A stretch of DNA of 60,000 nt from Tubiluchus corallicola (Eukaryota > Priapulida > Priapulimorpha > Priapulimorphida > Tubiluchidae). The notes beneath the pieces are model-generated. The model did no database searches. It saw only the letters and a program-made list of their open reading frames with translations, and was not told the origin of the DNA. A program made the translations under genes and the position numbers. The stretch is from contig JAQGDQ010000221.1 of assembly GCA_030141605.1 (NCBI GenBank), positions 141,501-201,500 of the forward strand, read 5' to 3'. Every line of letters begins with the position of its first letter. Position 1 is the stretch's first letter. Shown in pieces: positions 1 through 13,100 of this stretch.

Positions 1-482
1 TTTTGTGTGGCAAACTACGTTTACCTACCTAAAAACTGCTGATTTCTGTGATCCGGTGAAGAAATGCAGACATTGTGTACCCGTTTGGTAGAACATTTTT
101 GACCGTACTATATATCCGGAATTGGCAAATTCGGAATCTTATTTAACAAGCTCTAGTTCTAGGCATATATCAGTAACATGGAAATACTTGTCGTGGTGAA
201 AGTACAAGCATATGCCGTGTCTTCTAAAAGTTATGACATCAAATGTTTCATCTTCCCTGCCAAAGTTGAGTTATCCCTGAAATGTTCTAGCATAATCCTA
301 TCAAATTTTGTTTTAAAATTTGCAGAATAATTTAGAAACGGAATACCTTATTTTGAATTTTAGCAGGTGAACTATTCTGAATGAAAGCTCTTGCGCTTTA
401 GCGTTATGTGTCATGCTGTGCCACGCTCCCCGATCATAAATTATTACTGTTTATCTAAATGAGTACGTCAACTTAACACAAG

Positions 483-671
483 TTGCTAAAATTTAACTGT
501 TCACAAAAGGTTAAAAAAATATCGAAACTAAATGTCGTATTATTCTGTCTTTTACATTTTGAACGCAAGAAAGTGAAAATAATTATCAGTCGTCTTTTGC
601 ATGAGTTAACACATGTGCAAGACGGTTTTGAAGAAACATTTGATATGATGTACGGAGTAAGACTGAAGTAG
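483..671 (+). CDS. possible terminal exon of an unidentified gene
   Basis: An acceptor-like site (attatcag) ends at about 584. It is followed by an open frame of 26 codons (RLLHELTHVQDGFEETFD...) ending in TAG at 669-671. Downstream, AT-rich sequence carries two AATAAA signals (1098-1103 and 1113-1118), as expected of a 3' UTR. The upstream part of the frame (483-584) looks like intron. I do not recognise the protein. The segment contains HELTH, which matches the HExxH zinc-binding pattern, but so short a motif proves nothing. If real, this is the end of a gene that starts left of the window. The alternative is a chance open frame. Confidence 0.3.
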   Translation: MLKFNCSQKVKKISKLNVVLFCLLHFERKKVKIIISRLLHELTHVQDGFEETFDMMYGVRLK

Positions 672-1120
672 GCAAAATGGTTATTAGGGTAATACTATAC
701 AATAAAATGTACATTGTTTTGAACATATTTTGTGTGAAATTTTTGATTGTGGGATTCTGCTGCTTCTGCCCAAAGGTAGCATTGTAAAAAATATTTTTGT
801 TGAACGTTTTGTTGTATTTAATGGTCCTAATCTTTTTACACAAAACTTTTTACATTACCGTTCTTTGTCTTGTAATAATTTATCAAGTAACATTTATTAT
901 TATATTTACTGCAAAATGAAGTTGTGAGTTATTTATTGGAACTGTTGTCCTATACATTCACTGTGTTCCTAAGAACTACTTTTGACATCGACAATTGTAA
1001 ATAGGAATGTTATGCTTTTACTTAGTACTGCCCATGTCATCATTGCGCTTCTCAATTACACACTTTTAGGGAATTGGTTATTTATTATGAAAAGCTTAAT
1101 AAAGTTATTTTAAATAAAGT
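672..1120 (+). other. possible 3' UTR with two poly(A) signals
   Basis: This AT-rich stretch follows the TAG at 669-671 and has no long frame. AATAAA occurs at 1098-1103 and 1113-1118, with a T/GTT-rich stretch at 1126-1146 resembling a downstream cleavage element. It is consistent with the end of a plus-strand transcript, but that depends on the weak exon call upstream. Confidence 0.25.
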
Positions 1121-2230
1121 TCTTTCATTGTTGTTGTTGTTGTTGTAAGAATTATTTTACATACTGACCCGGTTTTACATTGATAGGGGAAGTTGTGGGT
1201 TGTTTTTATAATTATACTTGATTAAAACACAATCAAAAGTCTTGTCTATATTTATAAGGCTCAGTCTTCCAATTTTAATGGCTTTAACACAAATAATGTT
1301 GATGCAGAAGCCACTATAACACAGAGAATAAATATTATTTACAAACTTTTACATTCAAATTTTTGGTGTGTCAGCATGGATGAGTTTACTTTGGAAATTG
1401 GTCTGCATGTTTGACATTAATGGCTGTTTTTTCATCAAATCTTGCTTCTTGAAATTAATACAGTTGCTTGTCGCTGGTACAATGTACATTACATCTTTCA
1501 GTTTTGTTATCTCCTTTTCATTGCCTACTATCCATTTAAAACAAATAAGTATAGCTTTACAAACAGTTTAATAAAAGTGAAACTTGAAAATATTGATTTT
1601 ATGTTGTTGTTAAAATTGTTAGTAAAATCTTTATATCCTTTTGAAATTTCAATAATTTCTGCACACTGATAAATTTCACATCATCTCTTCTGTTTGTCCA
1701 TTCTTGCTGTACAATAATCGTTAATAACAAGTTCTGCGGAAAATAAAGCCAAACAGAAGTTAATTTACGTGCATTCAAAACGAAGATCTCTGTCGCAAAG
1801 TGACGTGGGAAATTTCTATTGGCTCGATTATTGTCATGTCAGCCTCCTAGTTAAGGAGTTTGCAAAAAAGTTATTAATGCGACTGTTAATTCATTATGAT
1901 TTGGTAACTTACTTTTGTGGCAACTTTTTGTATTTTTTATGCTGAAAGTATTTCAGTAGATTTAGCTACAGTGCAGGTACTTGAATGTATATGTACAGTT
2001 ATATTTCGTTTTTAATTACGTCAAACTGTTTACAAATGCACACCGGGAAAATCATAATTGCGAAAATATTTAAGTAAAAACGATCTTAGCTGGTGTTACT
2101 ACTAATTTAATCATTATGACGCACAATATGTTAATGAAAGTCTACATCCAGGTGCCGTACCCGCCTTGTTATACTCTTGCAGTCGTGTAACTGTAACCTT
2201 TCCTCACTTTATCTTACAATGTAGTAGTCA
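1121..2230. other. no gene seen; AT-rich DNA with a short (GTT)n run
   Basis: A (GTT)5 run lies at about 1131-1146. I see no convincing exon or repeat in the rest. The CRELD ATG exon is preceded by a splice acceptor, so a 5' non-coding CRELD exon must lie upstream of 4120 and could be here. I could not place it. Confidence 0.4.
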
Positions 2231-2239
2231 TATTTGTTC

Positions 2240-4010
2240 TTCAAGCCTTCAATCGTCGAGGTTTTGCGATAAGTGCGAAGAAGAAGTCGAGAAGTTAAAG
2301 GAAGGCATGGGAATGCAAAAAATACACAGCTGTTGAATGAAGTACAATTAGGAAATCTGAAAGAGGAAATGAAATGCAAAGAAAGAGAAGTAGAAAATTT
2401 GAAAGACGACTTAGAGAAAATGAGGCAAGAAGTGAATAAGAAAACGGATCAATTGGCTGAGTTTGACTTAAAGAAATATGAAAGTGAAATAAAAAAGTTG
2501 AAAGAAGAAACAGTGCAACTCAGACAACAATTAGAAAAATTAATAAGTGAGGCAGCGGAAAATAGAACTATAGTAAATAGCCTAAACAGGTACATAAGTG
2601 ACCTATAAAAGATAAATGAAGAATTGTTGATGAGCAAAATGGGTATGGGCGGAACAGATGAAGAGGCAAAAGAAAATAATGAATCTAGTAATAAGAAGGA
2701 AGATGATTCCAGAAAAGAAGTACAGAATCAAAGTGAGGAGGCAGAGCCTGATACGCCACTAAGCAAATATTTTGCAAAAAATGTGTGGTGTAAATTTGAA
2801 AATAGATGCAAGTTTAGACACTACAAAACAAAGAAAGGGTGTCAAGAGCTCAGTGAAAGAACACATAGAGCCAAAGAAGAAGTATATGAACAAAAGTTGT
2901 GTTCCTTTTTTGGAAGGAATAAATATTGCAAATTTGAAATTAGTAATTAATACAAAATGTAGTTATGAAACAATGTTGGGAAAACGAACCGGGAAAAATA
3001 AAATGATAATTAATTATATCAATACAATAGGAGGTGAGCTAAAAGTGGGAGATTGCTCAATAGGAGTTAAACTAATGCTATACGAGCTTCCTTCAGTGAG
3101 TACAGTGCTAAATAGTTCTGAAACATGGTCAAATTTGACAACAACTGATTGGGAGAAATTGGAAATGATTCAAGCAAATGCTTTAAAAACCTTATTTAAT
3201 CTTAGTGAATGCCATGCTAGGGATTAGTAACTGAAATAGGCATATGGCCTCTAAAACATAAAGGGAATTATAGGAGATTGATGTTCTATCGGAATTTACT
3301 GATTAGTAAACCGAAGAGATTAGCATCAGAGGTACTTGAAATGCAAATAAACAGTGAACATAAAAGGTCATGGTATAATGAAGTAGTTGAGGCTGCAAAA
3401 AATATACCATAGATGCTAATAAAGAAAGGGTGAAGGTCATGAAACAGTCTGAATGGAAGAAAGAAATAAAGAATAAGATAGAATGTTTTATAAAGAATGA
3501 ATGTGCAGAAAAATGCAGGAGCAGCACTAAATTAAAATTTTTAAGGCACACCGAGTGGAAACGACAAAATTAAATAGACACTTAATAATAGAGACTTAAA
3601 TAAAGAGGTTAAAGATATATTGAAAATAAAACTGAATATGATTAAAGTTAAAAGGAACTGCAAGAATGAGTTTAAGGATCAGTTATTATGCCCAGTGTGT
3701 GGGGAAGATGATGATACTACTGAACATATGCTTAGATGCGACAGTTATGGAGAATGGAATAAAATTTTTAACTCAGATATATTAATGAACAATGAAAAGG
3801 AAGGATTGCTAGAAATTAGAAATCTAGTGAACGAATGCATGGAATACAGGATAAAGACAAATAAAGACATTAAACTTGGAAAAGACAACTAAAAGATCAG
3901 CATTATAGAAGAATAGACTTTGCACCCTATAAAGGTGCCCGCCTCTGATAGGTGGAGAGAATCGAGTATCGCAATCGAGGCTTCTGCTACGAAACTACTG
4001 CCGGAAGCTA
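2240..4010 (+). mobile_element. internally deleted non-LTR retrotransposon (LINE)
   Basis: An ORF1-like frame runs 2273-2950, broken once by TAA at 2606-2608 without a frame change. It has a Lys/Glu-rich coiled coil (2330-2600), then two short Cys/His clusters (CKFENRCKFRH and CSFFGRNKYCKF). The sequence then jumps to the end of a reverse transcriptase (about 2980-3420): YELPSVSTVLNSSETWSNL followed by WEKLEMIQANALKTLFNL resembles the thumb and connection regions of LINE ORF2 proteins. A C-terminal zinc knuckle (CPVCGEDDDTTEHMLRC, 3687-3737) follows in a frame closed at 3892. The catalytic RT core and endonuclease are absent, so this is a deleted, frameshifted, dead copy in the presumed 5' intron of CRELD. 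Confidence 0.8.
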
Positions 4011-4121
4011 TATAATTAGGCTTACAACTATTTTATAAAACTTGTGTAAATATAATTTGTATATAAAAATTTAGTTGTCATTTTACTTGCTTTTAATATA
4101 TTGATTTGCTATTTCTTACAG

Positions 4122-7100
4122 TCATGAGGATGACAGAATTACTGAGAGACGTGCTGCGTTTATGCACAGTTTATTTACTAATCAGTCTACTAGATGGTGC
4201 CACATCTGATAAGCCTGCTCATAAGCCAAATGCTTGTGAGATTTGTCGTAATTTTGTTGATACATTTAAAAAGGTTTGTCAGCTTGTTTATGTACTGCTA
4301 CTTAAATGTTAGAATCTAAAATATTCTGTGTAAATTTATTTCAAGTATTCACTTTTTTGTCAGTAGATAATGCAGTCTATTTTCTTGTATTTGGCATTAG
4401 CAAATTATTAGTGATGTTGCGAGTGTATATAATTAGTGAGTATATAATTATTACTAGTGATGAAGATAGTATTAGTGACATTTTCACATTGGGAACCATG
4501 AACTAAATTTTGCAATTTAAATTTGAAGTTTCAATGCCCATTTACGTAAGAATCACAATTGTTGTCAGCTTGTCAACTTCTCCCTGAGAGTAAAGTAGCA
4601 CATGTGAACAACTTTGGCAACTTCTCTCGCAACTTGTTGCACAACTTCTCTCTGAAAGCAAAATAGCACGTGTGAGCAGCTTGGGAACTTTTCTCGCAAC
4701 TTGTTGCACAACTTCTTTCTGAGAGTAATGTAGCAGGTGTGAACAGCTTGACAATTTGTCTTGCAATTTATTGCGCAAGTTAACTCTCAGCAACTCTCGC
4801 TCTGTTCGCACATGCGACCCTACTGTTAGAGAGAAGTTGTGCCACGAGTTGTAAGAGATGTCTCTACATCTGAACGTGCCATTAGCGTATGAATTTATGA
4901 TAGTGATTTTATATTCTATTCCACACTGTAAATTTTATACCATAAATATTTTAAATATAACTTAACCTTTTCGCTACATAGTTGCTTATTAACAGGGCCA
5001 CATTGGATTTTGCACATTTGACAATAACTTCTTGTGGTGTGTTACTAAAACAGAATCTTGTAAATAAACAAATAGCCATTTGTTATTAAGCAGTAGTATT
5101 CAATATTTTTTGTTTATACACATGCACACACGTATATGCACTCATGCATGCACGCACGCGCATACCCACACAAATAATCACATACTTATATTTAGAAGCC
5201 AATTTTCACAAAAGTCGTATTACTAATCCATAATACGCAATTATTTTTTAAGAATGCAGAATGATTGACTAAACATACGTTTTGCCATTGACCTACAAGT
5301 GATTTTGTATGGTAAAATATGATATAGTACAGTACTGTGGAATGCAGCTGGCTTCAGATGCTGATCGGCTGGTTAGCGTTATTTGTTGCAAAGCAACCCC
5401 AATCTCACAGGTGTTAAACTTTTCTACAATGTTTTGCAGGACCGTACCAGTGAAACAAACAGACCTGGGTGACTGAGCTTGGGCGGCAGTCTACCACCTT
5501 CCATCTCTTGCATAAAAAACATAGGCGGCAGTGTGCCGCCTTCCGCAGTGAAAGGGTTAAGATTGTTTGCATTTTATTGTAACTACATACGTTTTCAGGG
5601 TGTAGGTGCTACAGCCAGGGCAAACTTTGGCGGAGGTGATGTCGATTGGGAAGAGAAGAAGCTCGGTAGCTATAAGAACAGCGAAACTCGACTGGTGGAG
5701 GTTTTAGAGCACGTCTGTGACGGACTTGATAAGCAGAAAGAATCAGAGGTGAGAAGAAACATAATCAGAGGTTGTTCTGCCATTACTTTACGGTTGTGCA
5801 GATCACATAAAAGAATGCTGTGTAAAGTTCCAGTTCTTATTTAGTTTTTGCACAAGTACGTCCGACACCAAACAAAATCAAAATGAACAACTGGCTTCGA
5901 CTTAATCAAACTCAGTAACCTAACCATTATTTACAAATAAGGTACAGTACACACACACATCAAAAAGTTAAACCCAACTTTCTGTACTTCACAGAATTTT
6001 TAATCTTATTCAAGCAAGTGTTAAAAATATACATTTTCTGCATTCGTCCGACACCATGATATTTTATAAAATTATTTCATAAATTAGGCTAATATAACTT
6101 GATCTTCTAGAGGGGACTGGCTTTTGTATATAAGACCTACAGTTACTTAATAATTATTATATGTAAAAACAGCCAGCAAAGAATCAGCATCTGAAATGTA
6201 CATCCGACACTGTGGAATTGCCCGACTGCTTTTACTTAACTTTGTCACTTTGTGTTCATTTTTCTCTGTACCTTATTGTAGTTATTTTATTTCTTTTTTC
6301 AGATGAATTCTTTGTTTTTCAGTGCATTTTCGTGTCACAATTTCAAACCCACAAAAATGAAAACTTGCCTGGTCAACCAATATTGATGAAAATTTGCTCG
6401 GGTGAACACATTTTTGTAAAGAAAATTTATTAGCTTAGACTGTCAAACCTACACCCATAAACTGATATGGCTACAAGAATCATTAAAAAAAATTTCCAGG
6501 TGCCATACCCCCTCCCACACGTTTGGTCAATTACCGTGTTTGGCTCAATTACCGAAGCCTGGTCCACCAAACAGAATTTTGGCTAGTGCAGGGCCCAGCA
6601 AATGCTGTTAGGTGAAAAAAGGCATTCAGCTTCATCAAAAGTTCGTGAAAGTTAACCGCATGTTTACTTCAATGTGGGCATCATATGTGTGCACACGCAT
6701 GCACGTGCACACACACACGCACACACACATGCAGTGATATAAATGTCTCATTTTTAGTGCCACCATTTTGTGGAACTGCACGAAGAGACGATCGAACATT
6801 GGTGGTTTAAAAGGCAGGACTCTGATCCGGACTTTTTTCAATGGCTGTGTCATGATCATGCTGCAGGTTGGTGTTAATATGTGTCCAGTAAAATAATGAA
6901 ACATGTTGTATGTGATGTGGGGAGATGTACACTTTTTACAGTGTAAGTTTTGAAGACTAGGCAGTTTGTGTAAAAGGAATGCGAGTCTCAGACCTATGAT
7001 AATTATGTTTTTGTTGTATACCTGCAGTCCAACCAAGTTTTTGTGTTTTTTTTTTACTGCTTCTACTAGTAGATCAACACGTATTTATACATTTGTGTGT

Positions 7101-10100
7101 TGTTTTTATTAGTAATTTGTTTACTATTTGTCGTAGTTTGCTGCCCCGACAACACATTTGGACCAGACTGCAGTCCTTGTGCACAATGTATAGGAGAAGC
7201 AACGTGTAATGTGAGTATACATAGCAGTTATTTATCTTATTTTCAATGAGGTTCGTGGTTCAATTCCTGCGTTATGTGATCTTTTTTATTTCTTAGACTG
7301 TTGATTGTATGTCATTATCAATGATGAAACTAAAAATTTGTAAGACGAATGTCCAGTTTGATATCAGAGATATTTTCTATTTACTATTTACTTTATTATT
7401 TTACTGATTAGATATTTTCCATTCAGGGCGGAGGTACTCGCCAAGGTACTGGAACCTGCGTATGCAACAATGGTTACCGTGGCGACGGATGCGGGGATTG
7501 CACAGACGGATATTTCACCTTCTTGCGCAACGATACAAACACAATTTGCCATGGTATCACCGATTCTTTATTACTAGAGGCTGAAGTTTAGTCTGTTGCT
7601 ACTACATCAGCTGACTCACACCGTAAATCAGCTAGCTCAGCTGAAGTTGAGTCAGTTGCTACTACATCAGCTGACTCACACAGTAAATCAGCTAGGTCAG
7701 CTGAAGTTGAATCAGTTGCTACTACATCAGCTGAGTCACACAGTAAATCAGCTAGCTCGGCTAAAGCTGAGTCAGTTGCTACTACATCGGCTGATTCACA
7801 CAGTAAGTCAACTAGCTCGACTGAAGCTGAGTCAGTTGCTACTACATCAGCTGATTCACACAGTAAATCAGCTAGCTCGGCTGAAGCTCAGACAGTTGCT
7901 ACTACATCAACTGACTCACACAGTAAATCAACTAGCTCGACTGAAGCTGAGTCAGTTGCTACTACATCAGCTGATTCACACAGTAAATCAGCTAGCTCGG
8001 CTGAAGCTGAGACAGTTGCTACTACATCAACTGACTCACACAGTAAATCAACTAGCTCGGCTGAAGCTGAGACAGTTGCTACTACATCAACTGACTCACA
8101 CAGTAAATCAGCTAGCTCGGCTGAAGCTGAGACAGTTGCTACTACATCAACTGACTCACACAGTAAGTCAACTAGCTCGGCTGAAGTTGACTGACTTTTT
8201 AGCTGAGTTAGCCTAAAGAAAAACTCAGCTAAGTCAACCAAAGCTGCAAATTGTTTTTAACTGAACAAATGGTAAATTGTTAGCCAACTGTTAAATTATG
8301 GAGACAAATTTTTTAAAATAATTCCTGTTGCTTATACACAGAAAAAACTGATGTACAAATTTAAATAATGCATCACAGATCAATTTTTATTATTATAAAA
8401 AGTCAATGGATTTATTGAAAATATAATTTAAATCCAATTCTTGGCGAGGCTAATCTTGATTACCGACAAAACACCAAAATGATCCCATACGTGTGACTAA
8501 CGTCGACTCCCATTACTGAGCAGCCGGTTCCACTAAAGTTGGGTTTCTTATTGGCTAGGTTGACTGTAGAAATAAACCGGCTGGAACACAGCTGAAATGT
8601 AGCAGGTCTGTGCTCTATTTATTACTTTTTCTTGGAAGAAAACAAAATAGTGTCAACTGTGAGGGACAATCCTTTTTTGGCATATCAAACCCCGATCTTT
8701 TGAACTTGCCATAAGTTTAAAGGTACCGCTGTCCAGAAGCAAAATGTGACGTGCTTTTAGAACTGTTACTAATCAATCCTAAATCAGTAATATTTTCTAC
8801 TTCTCTGAAAGTAAAATGCGGTTTTGGTAGATGGGATAACAGCCATTTGACAGGAGGAGAGGTTAGGTTTATCGAAGATTCAGTTGATCGGCGATCAGTA
8901 ATTTACTTCAATCAGTCACCAGTTTATTTCTAAAAATGTTTCTCGTACTTTTAATAATCTTCAAATCTGACCCACCAGAATTATTCCATATTTAAATTTG
9001 CAAACTTTGTAACGGTAATTGTGTTATGTTAAAATACAATTTTTTACTGTGCAATCATTCTGATTCCAATTTACAATCCTCCCAGAGTATCTCATCAACG
9101 CAACAGGACGTAGATTTATAGCATATATCCGATTTCTTGCATTCAAATGCGATTTAGGCATTTTTCGGCACCTGCTAATCTCCACAGAAGAAATCAGCAT
9201 TACGGCAGCAAACTTTGATCATAATTCTTTTATATCTCATTCTAAATTTATTCTTCATGAATTTTTATTCAAATAGCCGAAACTCAAGTTATTTTTTCCT
9301 CTTCTTTCATTACTGAAAAATACAACATTTAACTATGATTTTGTATCAGTGTACTTCTATTTAATTAGTTAGCTAACTTACCTATGTTAATACAAATTAT
9401 ACCAAAAATGTTAATTATTAATATTACTATCACTGAAAATAACTTTTTGCACAAAACTTAATATCAGTTAATTTTATATGTGTGCTTGTGTATCAAAACT
9501 GTCCACAAGTCGGCATAGTTAAAACTACGTTATGATGCTTCAAATTAGAATGGCCCTATAAAACTGATCAAATATCAATTTTTCGTAATGTATAAAAACT
9601 GAAGCTAAATATTTTGGACTTTTATATTCTAGCATAAAATTATCAGAAAAGTGTTCAAAAACACCAAAAACTTAATTTTATAACACCATACCCACTTTTG
9701 TGTTTAGAGACTAGTACTGCAATTGTTAAAAAACTATTTTCAAATTCCGATGATAGATCGTGGAAGCTGTCAGTTTGCTTGGGTTTTTTTCTGTTGCCGA
9801 GCCCAGATCTCATCAGGAAGAGCCATCTACTGGATTTAATCATAACTTCAATGTGCTCTTGCAAAGTCCGTAGCAACCAACATTTGTACGGTTGCTAAAT
9901 GTTTAGTAGAAACACGACAAAAAACAATGTCTAACTTAATTTTCTCATGATTGTTTTTCATTGTGCAGCCTGCACCTCAACTTCAACGTGGATTATCTCA
10001 GCTTAGAAATGTAATAGAGCAATGAGCTTGGTATCAAAATGATCATCATGAAATAGAGATTCAGGATACATGAATAATTAGAAAAAGTTAATTGCCGACT

Positions 10101-13100
10101 TATGGGAGATTTTGCTACACGCACATGTATGAACTATTTGATATGTATGTTTTGTATTGTGTTTTGCCAATGTACGGCATATGTGTTTATTTACGTGTTT
10201 CAGAGTGTCATGTATCATGCAAGCTGACATGTCGGAACGAGACACCCTTAGGATGTGATGAATGTAAGGAGGGATGGAGTTTTTCTGAAGAAAGTGGTTG
10301 TGAAGGTATGGTATATTATTATTACTTATAAGTAGCCATTGTCTTAGGACCACAATCGGTACCTGCGGATTAGTTGTAAGACATCTTGGATGCAAGTCTA
10401 ACCTGTATGTTTAAGCGGTGCGTGGTAAATACAATAAAATACTTGTTTCCATCTAATCGCCCGTGTAATATTTTTTTATCGTGCACATTGGTCTCAGGTC
10501 TATTATAGTTTTAAGGAGAAATTCCTGTTAAAAGATGAAATGACCTCAATTTCTCCTTGGCTGGTCTGTTGGTTTTTCCTGGAAATCTGTACAGCAGACA
10601 GTTCTCTGGGCTCTAGCAGGCAGGCAATCAATGTATTAGTGTTTTCAATCATGCAAGTGTATATCAGACTAAGCTACTCAATAGGCTAAATTGGTGTGCC
10701 TGAAAAGGGCGTGTTTTTCTTAATTTTATCCAATTAAATTACTTATAAACGTTTCAACAATGATCGTAACTGTATAGCCGAGATTCTCCTGAGTAGATCA
10801 GTTCCAAATTTGTAATCATTTAGTCATGTCTGTGTTCATAGAGTAGGAAAGATGTCATAGGTCTCATAAGACCTATTTGGAATGGTGTGGTCCTGAAGGA
10901 GTTAATGGTAAACAAACCAGATAGTGTTCTACTTTGCATGGGCTTTGCAGTGTATAGATTGCAGAAACCAGACAGTTTGGTCTAGTTGTAATGCATTTGC
11001 TCTCCGTCTGGGAGGTCTTGAGTTCGATACAGCGGCCGTCTAATACCCTAAACTTTGAAAACCTGTGGATGTTGTTTCATTCGGCCCAAAACCACTACGG
11101 AGTTTATGTTAATTGTTGTCCGAAAAAGCCAACTTTAAATAAAGGTCATTATTATTATTATTATTATTATTTCATAAAAACATTTTCTTTTTTCAATTTC
11201 AAGATATCGATGAGTGCAGTTCTAGTCCATGTGAGGGCAGCACATACTGTAACAACACAGCTGGTAGTTACGCGTGCCCGGCGTGTCATCAAGCGTGTCG
11301 ACAGTGTTTCGGTCCTGGTGATACTAGCTGCTCAGTATGCAACGACGGTTACAAAATGGAGGACGGTCGCTGCTTAGGTGAGTGCGTTAGGCAATGATTG
11401 CAATGTAGTCTTGCCAACTTTCCCACAAGCACATCCGCATGTCGACGTGCTTGCTGGTCCTATTTACTTGTTTCTGTTTTTATAATTACATGTGTATTTA
11501 TAGTATTTAAAGTAGTGTTGGGCGATTTTGAACTTTTGTAATTCGATTGTAATCTTGTTCTTGTAAATCGATATCATGATTAATGTTTTGCGACAATTTT
11601 TTAGTGTTTTAGCTATATTTTTCTATGATTGCAATGAAATACAACCTACAACATCTTCACATCTTCATCATTGCCCGCCAATTTTGTACTAGGTAACTAT
11701 TTTATAGGCACATACCTTCTTTTTCGTTAACTACTCTATGACTACGTCACTACATGTGTCACGTGTCAATGAATTTGGAGCCCAAAGTTTGCAACACTGG
11801 TTCACAATTGTGTGCATTGTGGAAGATGAGAAAAATGAAGGAAAAACGCAAATGTTCAGTTTATTTGTGCTAACATACTTCATTTTAGCCAGTGTGTAAT
11901 ACGTGTATTTTGCTATCAATCAACCTCGATTTATTGAATTACTGTTCTATAGCTGATTATATCGATTGATGCACGGTTGCAATCTCGATTAATCTGTTAA
12001 TCGCCCATCACTTATTTAAAGCATAGAAAATTACCTCTTTTAAAGATTGTTTTGCTACAGTAACACACATTCCAGGTTAGCGGATGTTTTCTGCATTTAT
12101 GTCTAAATTTTATTTGTAGTTAAAAAGAAAAATTTGTCTAAAATGTGTCAGCTGGAAACATTTAGGAAAACATCAGTTTACTTGTACATGTATATGCGAT
12201 TCCTAGAAATCCGTTGTTATTTGCGTGATGGGAGAGACTGGCAGAATCAGTAGACATGCTTTTCTACTAAACAATTCTATCAGTTTATTTTAGATTAGCT
12301 ACAAAATGGCACACACCAGCCAAACTTTCCAATCTATTTCATGTGATGCATTTAAAAGTAAATTGAGCCGAACTAATGGAGACCGAAGGATTATAGTTTT
12401 TTTTATTTCTGCAAAATAGTAAATATTTGAACGACAAACAAAATGATTGATTTTATATCAATTAGCATTTCTTTATTAAAGGAAAACCGGACGATTGTGT
12501 AGACATTAGTTCAGAATAAAGAATGCTCTAAAATATTGAAAACCAGTAAAGCTTTTTTTAAATCAAAGCTTAGATTAAATAATAATTACCTCGGATACTT
12601 GAATTTCGTTAAACTTTCAAAGCTACGCCCGGCTTAGTGAATCTACTAAGATTGGCAAAGGTGCCTATTCGTCACATGCGCATGGCCGACAAAAAGAAGG
12701 TGGCACCGTGATAACCATGATCATGAACTGCAGTGTTAGTTTCTGACGCCATATGACATAGAGCCCATTTTCGTGACATCGCTCGTTTAAGCTGTAACAC
12801 TTACACAAACATGCTTGATGCATAAGGGAAGATGCCTGCCATTGCACAAACTGTGGTTAGTTCTGGCTTAAGCAATAGCTGTGTTCAGTTGCTGTTAATT
12901 AACTTTCTAAGCTAATTATTCAAATATAAGAGACAATTGCTAACTTTTATAGGCAAGAGAATGTACATTTTGGACAATAAATTAAAATGTGATTGAGTCT
13001 AAACAATCGTCCTGTTTTCCTTTAATCTAAACAGTTGTTAATAAGTAATTAGTTATTTTTGATTGAGTAAAATAACCTAAGAAATGCTGAGTTGATCGAC

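Larger units (their letters stand above)
4274..5598 (+). other. CRELD intron 1
   Basis: It runs from donor gtttgt to acceptor ttttcag. It holds a three-copy tandem repeat (4574-4780) and a TTAA-flanked small transposon (4962-5560) whose end lies 38 bp before exon 2. No additional exon is seen. Confidence 0.8.

Noticed and set aside
584-671. HELTH as a zinc metalloprotease active site
   Set aside because: A five-residue match in a short candidate exon; no other metalloprotease feature nearby.
6635-7036. 133-codon minus-strand frame
   Set aside because: It overlaps CRELD exon 3 antisense and a CA-repeat (CVCVCVC).
7596-8216. 206-codon frame LLLHQLTHTVNQLARLKLSQ-type
   Set aside because: An artefact of the 60-bp tandem array: the unit lacks stops in several frames, and it lies in a well-supported CRELD intron.
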